Source of the DNA: Devosia sp. A16
GTDB taxonomy: Bacteria > Pseudomonadota > Alphaproteobacteria > Rhizobiales > Devosiaceae
Direction of reading: 5' to 3'
Assembly: GCF_001402915.1 (NCBI RefSeq)
Contig: NZ_CP012945.1
Coordinates: 4,069,501-4,133,500, forward strand
DNA: 64,000 bases
This document shows, piece by piece, positions 54,790 through 63,572 of the stretch (position 1 is its first letter; the number at the start of each line of letters is the position of its first letter). A program made the position numbers and the translations under genes. Below the pieces are notes generated by a model. The model searched no databases, was not told where the DNA came from, and saw only the letters and a program-made list of their open reading frames with translations.

Positions 54790-54947
54790 GGCTATCCCTG
54801 GAAGCTCTGATCAGGGCGCCAGTGTCGGGTGCTATGGTTAACATTCTGCTTAGAAAACCGCCGTCGCCATCCCACTTTGCGAGCCGGCTTAACCGAATGC
54901 TTACCACGCCGGGGGCATAGCTCGGGGGTAACAGTGAGGGCGGGCGA

Positions 54948-57029
54948 GTGAGTTCCGATTTCGAGCGCGCCGACGATGTGCGGATGGACGTGGGGGCGCT
55001 CTTTGCCGCCCTGCTGTCGCGTGCCCTGCGCATTGTGCTCGTCACCGTGCTGCTGCTGGTCGCGACGGCGGTGATCCTGCTGTTCGTCCCCAAGAGCTAC
55101 GAGTCGTCGACCAGTCTGCTGGTCGAGCCCCGCAACAACATCTACACCCGCGCCGCGATTGAGGCGCCGTCGAGCGGCAGTGCCGTCAACACCGAGGCGC
55201 TGATGTCCAGCCAGGTCGAGCTGATCAAATCGCGCGACCTGCTGCTCGAGGTGGTGGATTCGCAGAACCTTCGTTCGGTGCCCGAGTTCGCCAACGCCGG
55301 CTTCTCGCCGCTGGGCTTGCTGTTGCGCCTGATCGGTCGCGGGCCGGAGCCGCGCAGCGTCGACGAGACGGTGCTCGGCAACCTCGCCGACCGCCTGACG
55401 GTGATCCGTGAGCGCGATTCGGCAGTCATTTCGATCCATGTCCGCTCGAGCGATCCCGAACTGGCGGCGCGCATCGCCAACGCCATCGCCGCCGGCCACG
55501 TGAAGCGTCGCGCCGCCCAGTCGCTGGCCGACACCGCCGACGCCACCGTGTGGCTGCGGCAAGAGATCGACAAGCTCCGCACCGAGGTCAAGGCCGCCGA
55601 GACGGCCGTCGCCAACTACAAGGTCGACAACGATCTCTACGTCGGCAGCAACAACGTGTCGGTGACCGATCAGCAGCTCAGTGTCGTCACCACCCAGATC
55701 GCCGAGGCGCAGCAACGCAAGAACGACGCCGAATCGCGTTCGAAAGTGATCCGGGGCATGATCGCCTCGGGCCAGTCGCTCGACGGTGTCAACGACGTGC
55801 GCAACTCGGTGGTGATCCAGAGCCTGCTGCAGACCAAGGCGAACCTGCAGGCCGACCTGGCGCAGAAATCGACCACGCTGCTCTCCAACCACCCCACCAT
55901 CAAGGCGCTGAAGGCGCAGATCGGCGAGCTGACCCGGCAGGTCGCCGCCGAGGCCGCGCGGGTCGCCGATGCGCTCGATGCCGAGGCCAAGGTCGAGGCC
56001 GGGCTCGAACAGCGACTGCGCGACGACCTGAGCCGCGCCAAGCTGACGGCAGGCGACGCCACCAAGGGCAGCGTAACCCTCGATGGCCTCGCCCGAGAGG
56101 CCAAGACGCAGCGCGATCTGCTCGAGAGCTACCTGGCCAAATATTCCGATGCGACGTCCCGCACGGCCTCGAACGCCGCGCTGCCGGATGTTCGCATTGT
56201 CAGCGAGGCAGCGCCCTCGGTCGAGCCGGCAGCGCCGAAGATCCCACTGATCCTCGGAGCGGTCGGCTTCGTGGCGTTGGCGCTGCAGGGGGGCGCCGTG
56301 CTGATGGGAGAACTGATGTCCGGTCGTGTGCTGGTCGAGCGGCAGCGCGTCGCCGATGTCGAGGCAGCGGACGAGCGCTACGAAGCTGAGGCGCCGCCGC
56401 CCTTTTCGGGCAATGACGACATCGACGACGAACTGGAGCAGGCGGTAGAATCGAGTCTGGCACCCGCGCCGCGTCCTGCCGCTGCCGATGAGCTTGCCCA
56501 GCTTTCCGCTGCGGTCAGCGCCCATCAGTTGCGCACGGTGCTGCTGGCGAGCCTCGACGGCGGCGCCGAGCCCCTGATGGTGATCGACCGGCTGCTCGAG
56601 GACGCGCTGATGGCCGGCCTCAGCGCCGTTGTGGTCGACGCCGGCAGCGGCGAGCCGAGTGCAGCGCCCGGGCTCACCGACCTGGCTGCCGAACACGCCG
56701 ACTATGGCGACGTGATGCAGCGGGCCGGGGATAACCTTGCCGAGGTGCCGTGGGGCCGGCTCGACGCGCTCGACCGCCGCTCCTCGCGGCCGCTGACCAT
56801 GGTCGAGGCGCTTGCCGACATCTATCACGTGGTGATCGTCGACACCGGTCGCGTCGGCCTCGCCTCCAACTTGCCGCTGTTCAGCGGCGCGAGGGCCAGC
56901 GTGGTGCTGGTGGCGAGCTCCGACAGCAATCCGGTCGCGGTGGGCGCCGCGCGCCGCGACATTGCCGCGCTGGGCTTCGAGGTCGGCCGGGTGGTGAGCC
57001 TGCCCACCGCCAGGGCGAACGTGGCATAG
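54948..57029 (+). CDS. Wzz/GNVR exopolysaccharide co-polymerase with degenerate BY-kinase domain
   Basis: The 693-residue inner-membrane protein has helices at about 27-49 and 425-447. The periplasmic part between them starts KSYESSTSLLVEPRNN (Wzz) and contains coiled coils and the GNVR-type end. The C-terminal domain (about 525-693) has the layout of a bacterial tyrosine kinase, with VVVDAGSGEPS, P-G-L-T-D-L-A and YHVVIVDTGRV. The Walker A position reads LLASLDGGAEPLMVID, without the GKS/T, and there is no C-terminal Tyr cluster. It probably controls chain length without kinase activity. The start is GTG 54948. Confidence 0.88.
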   Translation: MSSDFERADDVRMDVGALFAALLSRALRIVLVTVLLLVATAVILLFVPKSYESSTSLLVEPRNNIYTRAAIEAPSSGSAVNTEALMSSQVELIKSRDLLLEVVDSQNLRSVPEFANAGFSPLGLLLRLIGRGPEPRSVDETVLGNLADRLTVIRERDSAVISIHVRSSDPELAARIANAIAAGHVKRRAAQSLADTADATVWLRQEIDKLRTEVKAAETAVANYKVDNDLYVGSNNVSVTDQQLSVVTTQIAEAQQRKNDAESRSKVIRGMIASGQSLDGVNDVRNSVVIQSLLQTKANLQADLAQKSTTLLSNHPTIKALKAQIGELTRQVAAEAARVADALDAEAKVEAGLEQRLRDDLSRAKLTAGDATKGSVTLDGLAREAKTQRDLLESYLAKYSDATSRTASNAALPDVRIVSEAAPSVEPAAPKIPLILGAVGFVALALQGGAVLMGELMSGRVLVERQRVADVEAADERYEAEAPPPFSGNDDIDDELEQAVESSLAPAPRPAAADELAQLSAAVSAHQLRTVLLASLDGGAEPLMVIDRLLEDALMAGLSAVVVDAGSGEPSAAPGLTDLAAEHADYGDVMQRAGDNLAEVPWGRLDALDRRSSRPLTMVEALADIYHVVIVDTGRVGLASNLPLFSGARASVVLVASSDSNPVAVGAARRDIAALGFEVGRVVSLPTARANVA

Positions 57030-57034
57030 GCTCT

Positions 57035-58069
57035 ATGGCAAGCCTCAAGTACAGGCTGATCGGCGCCGCGTTCGAACTATTGTGGGCGAGCGGCACGACG
57101 CACCTGATCCGCAAGCGTTCCAAAGCGCGCGGCGTGATCTTCACGCTGCATCGGGTGTTGCCCGATGATCCGGCAGATTTCTCGCCGAATGCAATCCTGC
57201 AGGTGAAGCCGGACTTCCTCGAATACGCCATCATCCGGATGCGGCAGCTCGGCTTCGATATCGTCGATATGGACGAAGCCGCGCGGCGGATCGAGGCGGA
57301 GCAGGCCGTCCGACCGTTCGTGGTGTTCAGCTTCGATAATGCCTACCGCGACAACCTGCGCTACGCCTTGCCTGTGCTGCGCCGGCAGCAATGCCCCTTC
57401 ACCCTTTACGTGCCGACTGCGCTGGTCGACGGGGTAGGGGAGGTCTGGTGGCAGGCGCTGGAGGACATCGTCGCCGCCCAGAACGCTCTGGCCGTCACCT
57501 ATGCCGGAGACACCGAGTATTACCCGACCGCCAATCTCGAGGAAAAACAGCGGGCCTATGCTGCGCTTTATCGCCGGATGCGCACCATGCCGGAGGCGGA
57601 TCGGGTCAAGCTGATCCGCGACATCGCCGGACAGTACGGCTTTGATCTAAGGCAGCAGTGTCGCGAGCTGATCATGGATTGGAGCGAGCTCAGGCACTTT
57701 GCCGCCGATCCGCTCTGCACCATCGGCGCTCATACCGTGCATCACTACGAGCTCGCCAAGCTCTCGCCGACGGACGCACGCAACGAGATCGAGCAGTCGG
57801 TTCGCATCCTCAAGGCCCAGTTCGGCAAGACGCCGCTGCATCTCAGCTATCCGTTCGGCGCCAGTGTGTCGGCCGGCCCGCGGGAGTATGGTCTCGCGCG
57901 CGAGCTCGGGTTGCGTACGGCGGTGACCACCAGGCCGGGCGGGCTCTATGCCGGCCATCGGCATAGTCTGCACGCGCTGCCCCGGGTGTCCCTCAACGGC
58001 CTGTTACAGGCCCGGCGCTATGTCGACGTCTTCGCCACTCCGGCCGTGTTCTCAATGCTGCCGGTTTGA
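57035..58069 (+). CDS. Polysaccharide deacetylase family protein
   Basis: The 344-residue NodB-fold protein starts 5 bases after the Wzz stop. The first motif reads FSFDNAYRDN (residues 98-107), where most members have TFDDGYRDN, so the metal-binding second Asp is Asn. The metal histidines are present in GAHTVHH (233 and 237), and YPFGAS (near 281) stands for the Y-P-x-G motif. It probably modifies an exopolysaccharide. Reduced or altered metal binding is likely. Confidence 0.87.
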   Translation: MASLKYRLIGAAFELLWASGTTHLIRKRSKARGVIFTLHRVLPDDPADFSPNAILQVKPDFLEYAIIRMRQLGFDIVDMDEAARRIEAEQAVRPFVVFSFDNAYRDNLRYALPVLRRQQCPFTLYVPTALVDGVGEVWWQALEDIVAAQNALAVTYAGDTEYYPTANLEEKQRAYAALYRRMRTMPEADRVKLIRDIAGQYGFDLRQQCRELIMDWSELRHFAADPLCTIGAHTVHHYELAKLSPTDARNEIEQSVRILKAQFGKTPLHLSYPFGASVSAGPREYGLARELGLRTAVTTRPGGLYAGHRHSLHALPRVSLNGLLQARRYVDVFATPAVFSMLPV

Positions 58070-58117
58070 TCGGTTCTTACCTCATGTCCCTCGCTTACAG
58101 ATTCTCCCGGAGCTTTC

Positions 58118-59404
58118 ATGGCTGACCTCATTGTCGATGGCGCGAACCCGGTGTCCGGCACCATCCGCCCCTCAGGCAACAAGAACGCGGTGCTGCCCAT
58201 GCTCTGCGCCACCCTGCTGACCGATGAGGAGGTGACGCTCACCAACGTCCCCGAAATCAGCGATATCGATAAGCTGGTCGAGTATTTCCGCTCCAAGGGC
58301 TCGCGCGTCCAGCGCAGCCTCGAGGCGCAGACGCTGACCATCCAGCACGACTTCACCGCCTTCGCGACTTCCGATGCCGAATTGCCGGTCGGCATCCGCG
58401 CCGCGGTGCTGCTCCTGGCCCCGGTGCTGCTGCGCAGCGATCATCTGATCTTCGACACCGAGGCCAAGGGCTGCGCGCTCGGCGTGCGCGAGATCGATCC
58501 GCATCTCGACATTCTCGAACGCTTCGGCGGCACTATCGCCGGCACCCACCCCTATCGCATCGAGCGTCGCAACCAGATCCGGGGCGTCGACCTCTGGCCG
58601 GATTATGCCTCGGTGACCGCCACCGAGACCTTCGTGATGATCGCGGCGCTGGCGCACGGCACCTCGACGATGAACAATGCCGCCTCCGAACCGCATGTGC
58701 AGGCGCTCTGCGACATGCTGGCGGCGATGGGCGCCGATATCGACGGCATCGGCACGTCGCGCCTGACGGTGCGCGGCGTCGGCAAGCTCTCGGGCACCAC
58801 CGCCCGCGTCCCGGACGACCACCATGAAGTCGCGACCTTCCTCGCCATCGGCGCGGTGACCGGCGGCCGGCTGACTGTCGAGACCGACATGGGCCCGCAG
58901 CTGACGCTGATCCTGCGTCAGTTCGGCAAGCTCGGGCTGGAGTTCGAGGTCGAGGACGGCAAGGTCACCGCCACCGGCTGGACCCGCAAGGTCACCGAAC
59001 CCTACACCGCCGAGATGCTGCCCAAGATCGAGGCGGCGCCCTGGCCATACTTCCCGGCCGACCTGCTGCCGCATGCCATCGGCATCTCGGTCGGCTGCAC
59101 CGGCGACATCATGTTCTGGAACAAGGTCTATGAGGGGGCCCTCGGCTGGAGCGCCGAGCTGCTGAAATTCGGCGCCCGCGTCCATCTCTCCGACCCGCAC
59201 CGCCTCGTGGTGTTCGGCGGCAATCCGCTGCGCCCGGCGACGGTCGAAGCCCCCTACATCATCCGCGTGGTCGTGGCGCTGCTGCTGGCGGCGATCCAGA
59301 TCCCCGGCGAGTCGCGCATCAAGAACGCCGACCCGATCCGCCGCGCCTATCCGCACTTCGTCGAAAAGATGACCTCGCTCGGCGCCAAGGTGCGTTGGGA
59401 GTAA
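58118..59404 (+). CDS. murA: UDP-N-acetylglucosamine 1-carboxyvinyltransferase
   Basis: MurA transfers enolpyruvate from PEP to UDP-GlcNAc, the first step of peptidoglycan precursor synthesis. The 428-residue protein has SGNKNAVLPMLCATLL (near residue 20), the catalytic cysteine in KGCALGVRE (near 118) and PWPYFPADLLPHAI (near 305). Several segments differ from standard MurA, for example TVEAPYIIRVVVALL near the end, so it may be a second paralogue. Its position after exopolysaccharide genes fits that reading. Confidence 0.88.
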   Translation: MADLIVDGANPVSGTIRPSGNKNAVLPMLCATLLTDEEVTLTNVPEISDIDKLVEYFRSKGSRVQRSLEAQTLTIQHDFTAFATSDAELPVGIRAAVLLLAPVLLRSDHLIFDTEAKGCALGVREIDPHLDILERFGGTIAGTHPYRIERRNQIRGVDLWPDYASVTATETFVMIAALAHGTSTMNNAASEPHVQALCDMLAAMGADIDGIGTSRLTVRGVGKLSGTTARVPDDHHEVATFLAIGAVTGGRLTVETDMGPQLTLILRQFGKLGLEFEVEDGKVTATGWTRKVTEPYTAEMLPKIEAAPWPYFPADLLPHAIGISVGCTGDIMFWNKVYEGALGWSAELLKFGARVHLSDPHRLVVFGGNPLRPATVEAPYIIRVVVALLLAAIQIPGESRIKNADPIRRAYPHFVEKMTSLGAKVRWE

Positions 59405-59413
59405 TGGCCCTCT

Positions 59414-59440
59414 CCTCCCTCCCCTCAAGGGGGAGGGAGG
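59414..59440. repeat. Family C hairpin between convergent murA and DUF2842 genes
   Basis: CCTCCCTCCCC (59414-59424) pairs perfectly with GGGGAGGGAGG (59430-59440) around five bases, ten bases after the murA stop. It may end transcription from both sides. Confidence 0.65.
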
Positions 59441-59457
59441 CCGGCCGGAGCGAGGGC

Positions 59458-59667
59458 CTACTCCCCGTCCGGCTTCGCCATCCAGCGGATGATCCAGGTG
59501 GCGGGGTAGAACCAGCTCATTCCCATCACCGCGAAAAAGCCGATGAGCAGCCACCAGGCGGTGGCGCCGAGAAAGCTCATGTAGATCCACATGCCCATGG
59601 TCGACCAGACAACCAGGGAGAGAAGGATCAGCACGGTGCCGATGAGCTTGCGGGTGGATTGGGACAT
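59458..59667 (-). CDS. DUF2842 membrane protein
   Basis: The 69-residue protein begins with a polar RKLIGT motif, has two membrane helices (about 10-30 and 34-54) and ends YPATWIIRWMAKPD, which is the DUF2842 pattern. In alphaproteobacteria it often sits next to the heme A synthase gene, as here (divergent). The function is unknown. Confidence 0.85.
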   Translation of the reverse strand: MSQSTRKLIGTVLILLSLVVWSTMGMWIYMSFLGATAWWLLIGFFAVMGMSWFYPATWIIRWMAKPDGE

Positions 59668-59689
59668 CTTGGCTCCGGAGCGTGGTTAG

Positions 59690-59755
59690 GAAAAGTTGCA
59701 GACTTTTCCGGTTCGACCGCGCGACAACATAAAGACTCTTCGGATGCGGCATCGC
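59690..59755. repeat. Intergenic repeat, family A
   Basis: The core GGAAAAGTTGCAGACTTTTC and the following CGGTTCG are identical to those of the copy at 17549, followed by CGCGACAACATAAAGAC. It lies in the DUF2842-ctaA divergent gap. Confidence 0.85.
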
Positions 59756-59809
59756 GGCCATTGTAAGGGCGCGCTGCCGGGAGTAGGTCGGGGCCGAAAG
59801 GAACCCATC

Positions 59810-60865
59810 TTGGCTCTCAGCGCAACAGCACAATCCGCCACACCGACCACGCCCGCCGCCGATCGGCTGCGGCCGGTCCGCCTCTGGCTCTACGGCATGG
59901 CGCTGCTGGTGTTGATCATGGTGGTGGTCGGCGGCGCGACGCGACTGACCGAGTCCGGTTTGTCGATCACCTCATGGAAGCCGATTTCGGGCGCCATCCC
60001 GCCGCTCAGCGATGCCGACTGGCGGGCCGAGTTCGAGGCCTACAAGGAGATCCCGCAGGGCGTGCAGAACTCCTGGATGGGGATCGAGGACTTCAAGTCG
60101 ATCTTCTGGTGGGAGTGGGCGCACCGCTTCCTCGGCCGCGTCATCGGCTTCGCCTTCGCCATTCCGTTCGCGGTGTTCCTGTTCCAGCGCCGCTTCAACT
60201 GGAGCCTCGCTGCGCCGCTCGCCGGGCTGTTCGTCCTCGGCGGCTTCCAGGGCTTTCTCGGCTGGTGGATGGTGTCGTCCGGCCTGTCGGAACTGACCTC
60301 GGTGTCGCAATATCGTCTGGCCGCGCATCTGGGAGCTGCATCGCTGCTGTTCATCGCGCTGATCTGGGTAGCGCGCCGGCTGGAGCCTGCCAGGCCCACC
60401 AGTGCCGCCGGGTGGCCCGTCTGGGGGCTGCTGATCCTCATCCTGATCCAGATCGTCGCCGGCGCCTTCGTCGCCGGACTCGATGCCGGCATGGGCTACA
60501 ATACCTGGCCGCTGATGGACGGGGCACTGATCCCGCACGGACTCGATGTCATCGAGCCGTTCTGGAAGAACCTGTTCGAAAACACCCTGACCGTGCAGTT
60601 CATCCACAGGATGATCGCCTACGCGGTGGTGCTCTATGTCGGCTGGCTGCTCTGGCGGCAGTCTAAGCGGGGCGGCTTCGGTGGCGTGCATGGCTGGCTG
60701 CCGCGCATCTCGCTGCTCATCGTGCTGCAGGTGGGCCTCGGCATCGCGACGCTCCTCAGCATGGTGCCGATCTCGCTGGCGCTCGGCCATCAGGCCTTGG
60801 CCTTCATGCTTGCCGGGTTGGTGACGGCCTATCTGGCGGATACCACTCCGCGCCGGATGGCATAG
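59810..60865 (+). CDS. ctaA: Heme A synthase (COX15/CtaA)
   Basis: CtaA oxidises the C8 methyl of heme O to give heme A for cytochrome oxidase. The 351-residue protein has eight membrane helices and the heme-ligand histidines in EWAHRFLGR, RLAAHLG, FIHRMIAY and LGHQAL. It also has GGATRLTESGLSITSWKP of the type-2 enzyme. TTG 59810 is chosen because AAAGGA lies seven bases before it. An ATG at 59696 would start inside the repeat and add 38 atypical residues. Confidence 0.93.
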   Translation: MALSATAQSATPTTPAADRLRPVRLWLYGMALLVLIMVVVGGATRLTESGLSITSWKPISGAIPPLSDADWRAEFEAYKEIPQGVQNSWMGIEDFKSIFWWEWAHRFLGRVIGFAFAIPFAVFLFQRRFNWSLAAPLAGLFVLGGFQGFLGWWMVSSGLSELTSVSQYRLAAHLGAASLLFIALIWVARRLEPARPTSAAGWPVWGLLILILIQIVAGAFVAGLDAGMGYNTWPLMDGALIPHGLDVIEPFWKNLFENTLTVQFIHRMIAYAVVLYVGWLLWRQSKRGGFGGVHGWLPRISLLIVLQVGLGIATLLSMVPISLALGHQALAFMLAGLVTAYLADTTPRRMA

Positions 60866-60947
60866 CAAGCAAAATCAATGGCTTAGTATGTGGTAGTATG
60901 ATACCAACTGCGCAAGCTATTGAAATTGCTTAGCTAAATCTTTCCGC

Positions 60948-60976
60948 TTGACGCTTCTGGTGCGTCTCCGTATATC
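60948..60976 (+). promoter_or_regulatory. Sigma-70 promoter of rplM-rpsI
   Basis: TTGACG (60948-60953), a 17-base spacer and TATATC (60971-60976) form a good promoter 53 bases before the rplM start. Confidence 0.65.
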
Positions 60977-61029
60977 CGCGCCACGAATACGGGGCAGGGG
61001 TCACTCTGCCTGCTTTCAAGGAAAACCAA

Positions 61030-61494
61030 ATGAGCACCTACACGGCGAAGCCGGACGAGATCCAGAAGAAGTGGATCCTGATCGACGCCAAGGATCTGGT
61101 GGTTGGCCGTGTCGCCTCCATCATCGCCATGCGTCTGCGTGGCAAGCACCTGCCCACCTACACCCCGCACATGGACACCGGCGACCACGTCGTCGTGATC
61201 AATGCCGACAAGGTAAAGCTGACCGGCAAGAAGCTCGATCAGCGCCGGTTCTTCTGGCACACCGGGCACCCGGGTGGCATCAAGGACCGTACCCAGCGTC
61301 AGCTGCTCGAGGGGCGTTTCCCCGAGCGCGTGCTGGAGAACGCCGTCCGCCGCATGATCCCGGAAGGCCCGCTTGGCCGCAAGCAGTACGGCAACCTGCG
61401 CGTCTATGCCGGTGAGACTCACCCGCATGAAGCCCAGTCGCCCGTGAAGCTCGACGTCGCTTCGTTCAACACCAAGAATGTGAGGGCCAAGTAA
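61030..61494 (+). CDS. rplM: 50S ribosomal protein L13
   Basis: The 154-residue protein has the L13 core: [45 protein letters not shown] and a C-terminal H-P-H-E-A-Q-x-P segment. It binds 23S rRNA early in 50S assembly. The stop TAA shares one base with the rpsI ATG. Confidence 0.98.
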   Translation: MSTYTAKPDEIQKKWILIDAKDLVVGRVASIIAMRLRGKHLPTYTPHMDTGDHVVVINADKVKLTGKKLDQRRFFWHTGHPGGIKDRTQRQLLEGRFPERVLENAVRRMIPEGPLGRKQYGNLRVYAGETHPHEAQSPVKLDVASFNTKNVRAK

Positions 61495-61976
61495 TGGCCG
61501 AGACCATCAATTCGCTCGAAGATCTGGGCGCTGCCAACGTCGCCGCTGTTGCGGCCGACGCTCCCGTGCACGTGCAGAAGCTCGACGCTCAGGGCCGCGC
61601 CTACGCGACCGGCAAGCGCAAGAACGCCATCGCCCGCGTGTGGGTGAAGCCGGGCAACGGCAAGATCACCGTCAACGGCAAGGAGTTCAACGCCTTCTTC
61701 GCCCGTCCGGTGCTCCAGATGGTGCTGCAGCAGCCGATCGTCGCTGCGGCGCGCGTCGACCAGTACGATGTGGTCGCCACCGTTTCGGGCGGCGGTCTGT
61801 CGGGCCAGGCGGGCGCTGTCCGTCACGGCATCTCCAAGGCGCTCACCTACTATGAGCCCGAGCTGCGCGGCGTGCTGAAGGCCGGCGGTTTCCTCACCCG
61901 CGACAGCCGCGTGGTCGAGCGCAAGAAGTACGGCAAGGCCAAGGCCCGTCGTTCCTTCCAGTTCTCCAAGCGCTAA
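61494..61976 (+). CDS. rpsI: 30S ribosomal protein S9
   Basis: The 160-residue protein has an acidic N-terminal extension of about 35 residues, common in Hyphomicrobiales. The S9 core starts at [20 protein letters not shown] and ends [25 protein letters not shown]. The C-terminal Lys-Arg reaches the P site tRNA. Translation is coupled with rplM. A strong terminator follows. Confidence 0.98.
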   Translation: MAETINSLEDLGAANVAAVAADAPVHVQKLDAQGRAYATGKRKNAIARVWVKPGNGKITVNGKEFNAFFARPVLQMVLQQPIVAAARVDQYDVVATVSGGGLSGQAGAVRHGISKALTYYEPELRGVLKAGGFLTRDSRVVERKKYGKAKARRSFQFSKR

Positions 61977-62000
61977 GCTTCGAGCGTCGGAAAAGATTGG

Positions 62001-62027
62001 AAAGGCCCGCTTCGGCGGGCCTTTTTG
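62001..62027 (+). terminator. Rho-independent terminator of rplM-rpsI
   Basis: A 10 bp perfect stem (62001-62010 with 62015-62024) closes a TTCG loop and is followed by a T run. It starts 24 bases after the rpsI stop. Confidence 0.95.
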
Positions 62028-62043
62028 TTTTGCGGTCAGTCCT

Positions 62044-63444
62044 TCAAGGGGTAGGAGCGAGGGCGGAGTAGGCTTCTGCATCATAGGCCGCGGGGCGGTT
62101 GTTTGGCCGACGCGCCCGCCGCCGGCGCAACTCGCCGAGCCGGTGCCGCCAGGTGTAGCGCTCCAGCGCCGGACTGTTTCCTCGGTTGAGCGGAATGACG
62201 ATCCGGATATCTCCCGAGGACTGCTCGCCTTCGACCACCCAGCCCAACTCGGGCAAGTCGAGCCGATAATCTCCCACTTCCACCGGCAGCGGCTTCTCGG
62301 GGGCCGACCAGTAGGGAGAACCTGGTGAATGCAGCAATAGTGGGATCACCGAACGAAGTCCCCAGTGGCTGCTGCCCGGTCCGGAATAGCTGTCGAGGAC
62401 GCGCGGATCGTCGCCGAAATAGCCTTGCGTCAGCGTGCCGCCTCGGACCGCTCCGTGTGCAAGGAAATACCGCCAGACGCAGTCGTTGGCGCGTCGCGCA
62501 AGACCAAGCCTTGCGGCATCGGGATCGAGTAGGGTGGCAACCGACAGGGGGGCAGCCGCGGCCGTGCGATAGCAGACGCTGCGGCCCATGATCGGAATGC
62601 CAAGCGGGCTGATCAGGTGCGCCGTAAGATCTGCGGAAGCCAGCACCGCATCATGCAGGAACCGTCGGTCGTAGTCAGGCTGGATCAGGTGGAGAAACGC
62701 CAACTGGTAGGTGATGCCCCACACATTGTAGTAGTCGACCACCCGCCCCGTGGCCGAGTCCGAGAACCAGCCATGTCCGAGGTAGAGTGGCTTGAAGCGC
62801 TCATAGCCAGGCAGGCTGGGGACCGGGCGCCCTTCAAGTGTGGCGGCGACTGCCGCGGCCGTCGCACCGAATAGCAGCCAGTTGTTCGTCGGGCGATCTG
62901 CGATTGCCGCAAGCCGCAACCAGCCGAGCAGGTTCGACTGCACGGACTGTCGCAGCAGCGGCCACACACTGTCGCGCACCAGCCATAGCGCAATCGCGAT
63001 ATCGCTGGCTTCCACGAGAATCTGGCTGAAGTCGCTTGGAGTACCCCAGTAACCGCGGTGTTGCGGGTCGGAGCCCACGGTGAAGGCCGAGGCGAGCAGG
63101 TCCATGAGATCGACGCTCCCGACGCCTGGCAGTCCGGAGAATACCGGATTGCGCCCGCCGGCGATCCAGGCCGCGAACAGTGGCGCGGTGCGCGCGAAGC
63201 CTTCGACCCCCGCTACTCCATAGCCGTGGGAACTGCCCATGCCACGGTACTGCGCGCGCTCGTAATCGGGTGTTGCAGCGGCGAGGAAACCTCTGAGGAA
63301 ATACCGCACCAGTGCCTCGTACCGGGGTTCGGCGGACGCGCCGGTTGCGAAGAGCTGGGCCAGCTCGGAGTCCGCCGCGTTCGAATAGCGGGGCGCCGGA
63401 CGGTAGCGAAACCATCCCAGATCAGGCATGAACGGCGAGCCCAT
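62044..63444 (-). CDS. DUF2264 domain-containing protein
   Basis: The 466-residue protein matches DUF2264. Signatures are GMGSSHGYGVAGVEGFARTAPLFAAW near residue 68 and DYYNVWGITYQLAFLHLI in the middle, with many Trp/Tyr/Asp residues as in an (alpha/alpha)6-barrel glycan enzyme. Distant members act on polysaccharides, so a hydrolase or lyase is possible. ATG 63444 with GGGGG six bases before it is the likely start. An upstream TTG at 63573 would overlap the divergent gene's start. Confidence 0.8.
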   Translation of the reverse strand: MGSPFMPDLGWFRYRPAPRYSNAADSELAQLFATGASAEPRYEALVRYFLRGFLAAATPDYERAQYRGMGSSHGYGVAGVEGFARTAPLFAAWIAGGRNPVFSGLPGVGSVDLMDLLASAFTVGSDPQHRGYWGTPSDFSQILVEASDIAIALWLVRDSVWPLLRQSVQSNLLGWLRLAAIADRPTNNWLLFGATAAAVAATLEGRPVPSLPGYERFKPLYLGHGWFSDSATGRVVDYYNVWGITYQLAFLHLIQPDYDRRFLHDAVLASADLTAHLISPLGIPIMGRSVCYRTAAAAPLSVATLLDPDAARLGLARRANDCVWRYFLAHGAVRGGTLTQGYFGDDPRVLDSYSGPGSSHWGLRSVIPLLLHSPGSPYWSAPEKPLPVEVGDYRLDLPELGWVVEGEQSSGDIRIVIPLNRGNSPALERYTWRHRLGELRRRRARRPNNRPAAYDAEAYSALAPTP

Positions 63445-63572
63445 CAGGTCCCCCAGTGACCTCGGGAAGTCTACAGCGACGCCGGTGGCGCGGCAATTGG
63501 CGAGGCTTGCGAGCCTCAAGCGTCCGGGATACCCATGGCCCGCATCCTTCCAGGCGCCCAGACGAGCAGCCA

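Noticed and set aside
54792-56828. 678-codon minus-strand frame opposite the Wzz gene
   Set aside because: It is the antisense of the Wzz/GNVR gene. There are no motifs, and His/Arg/Gln-rich shadow composition.
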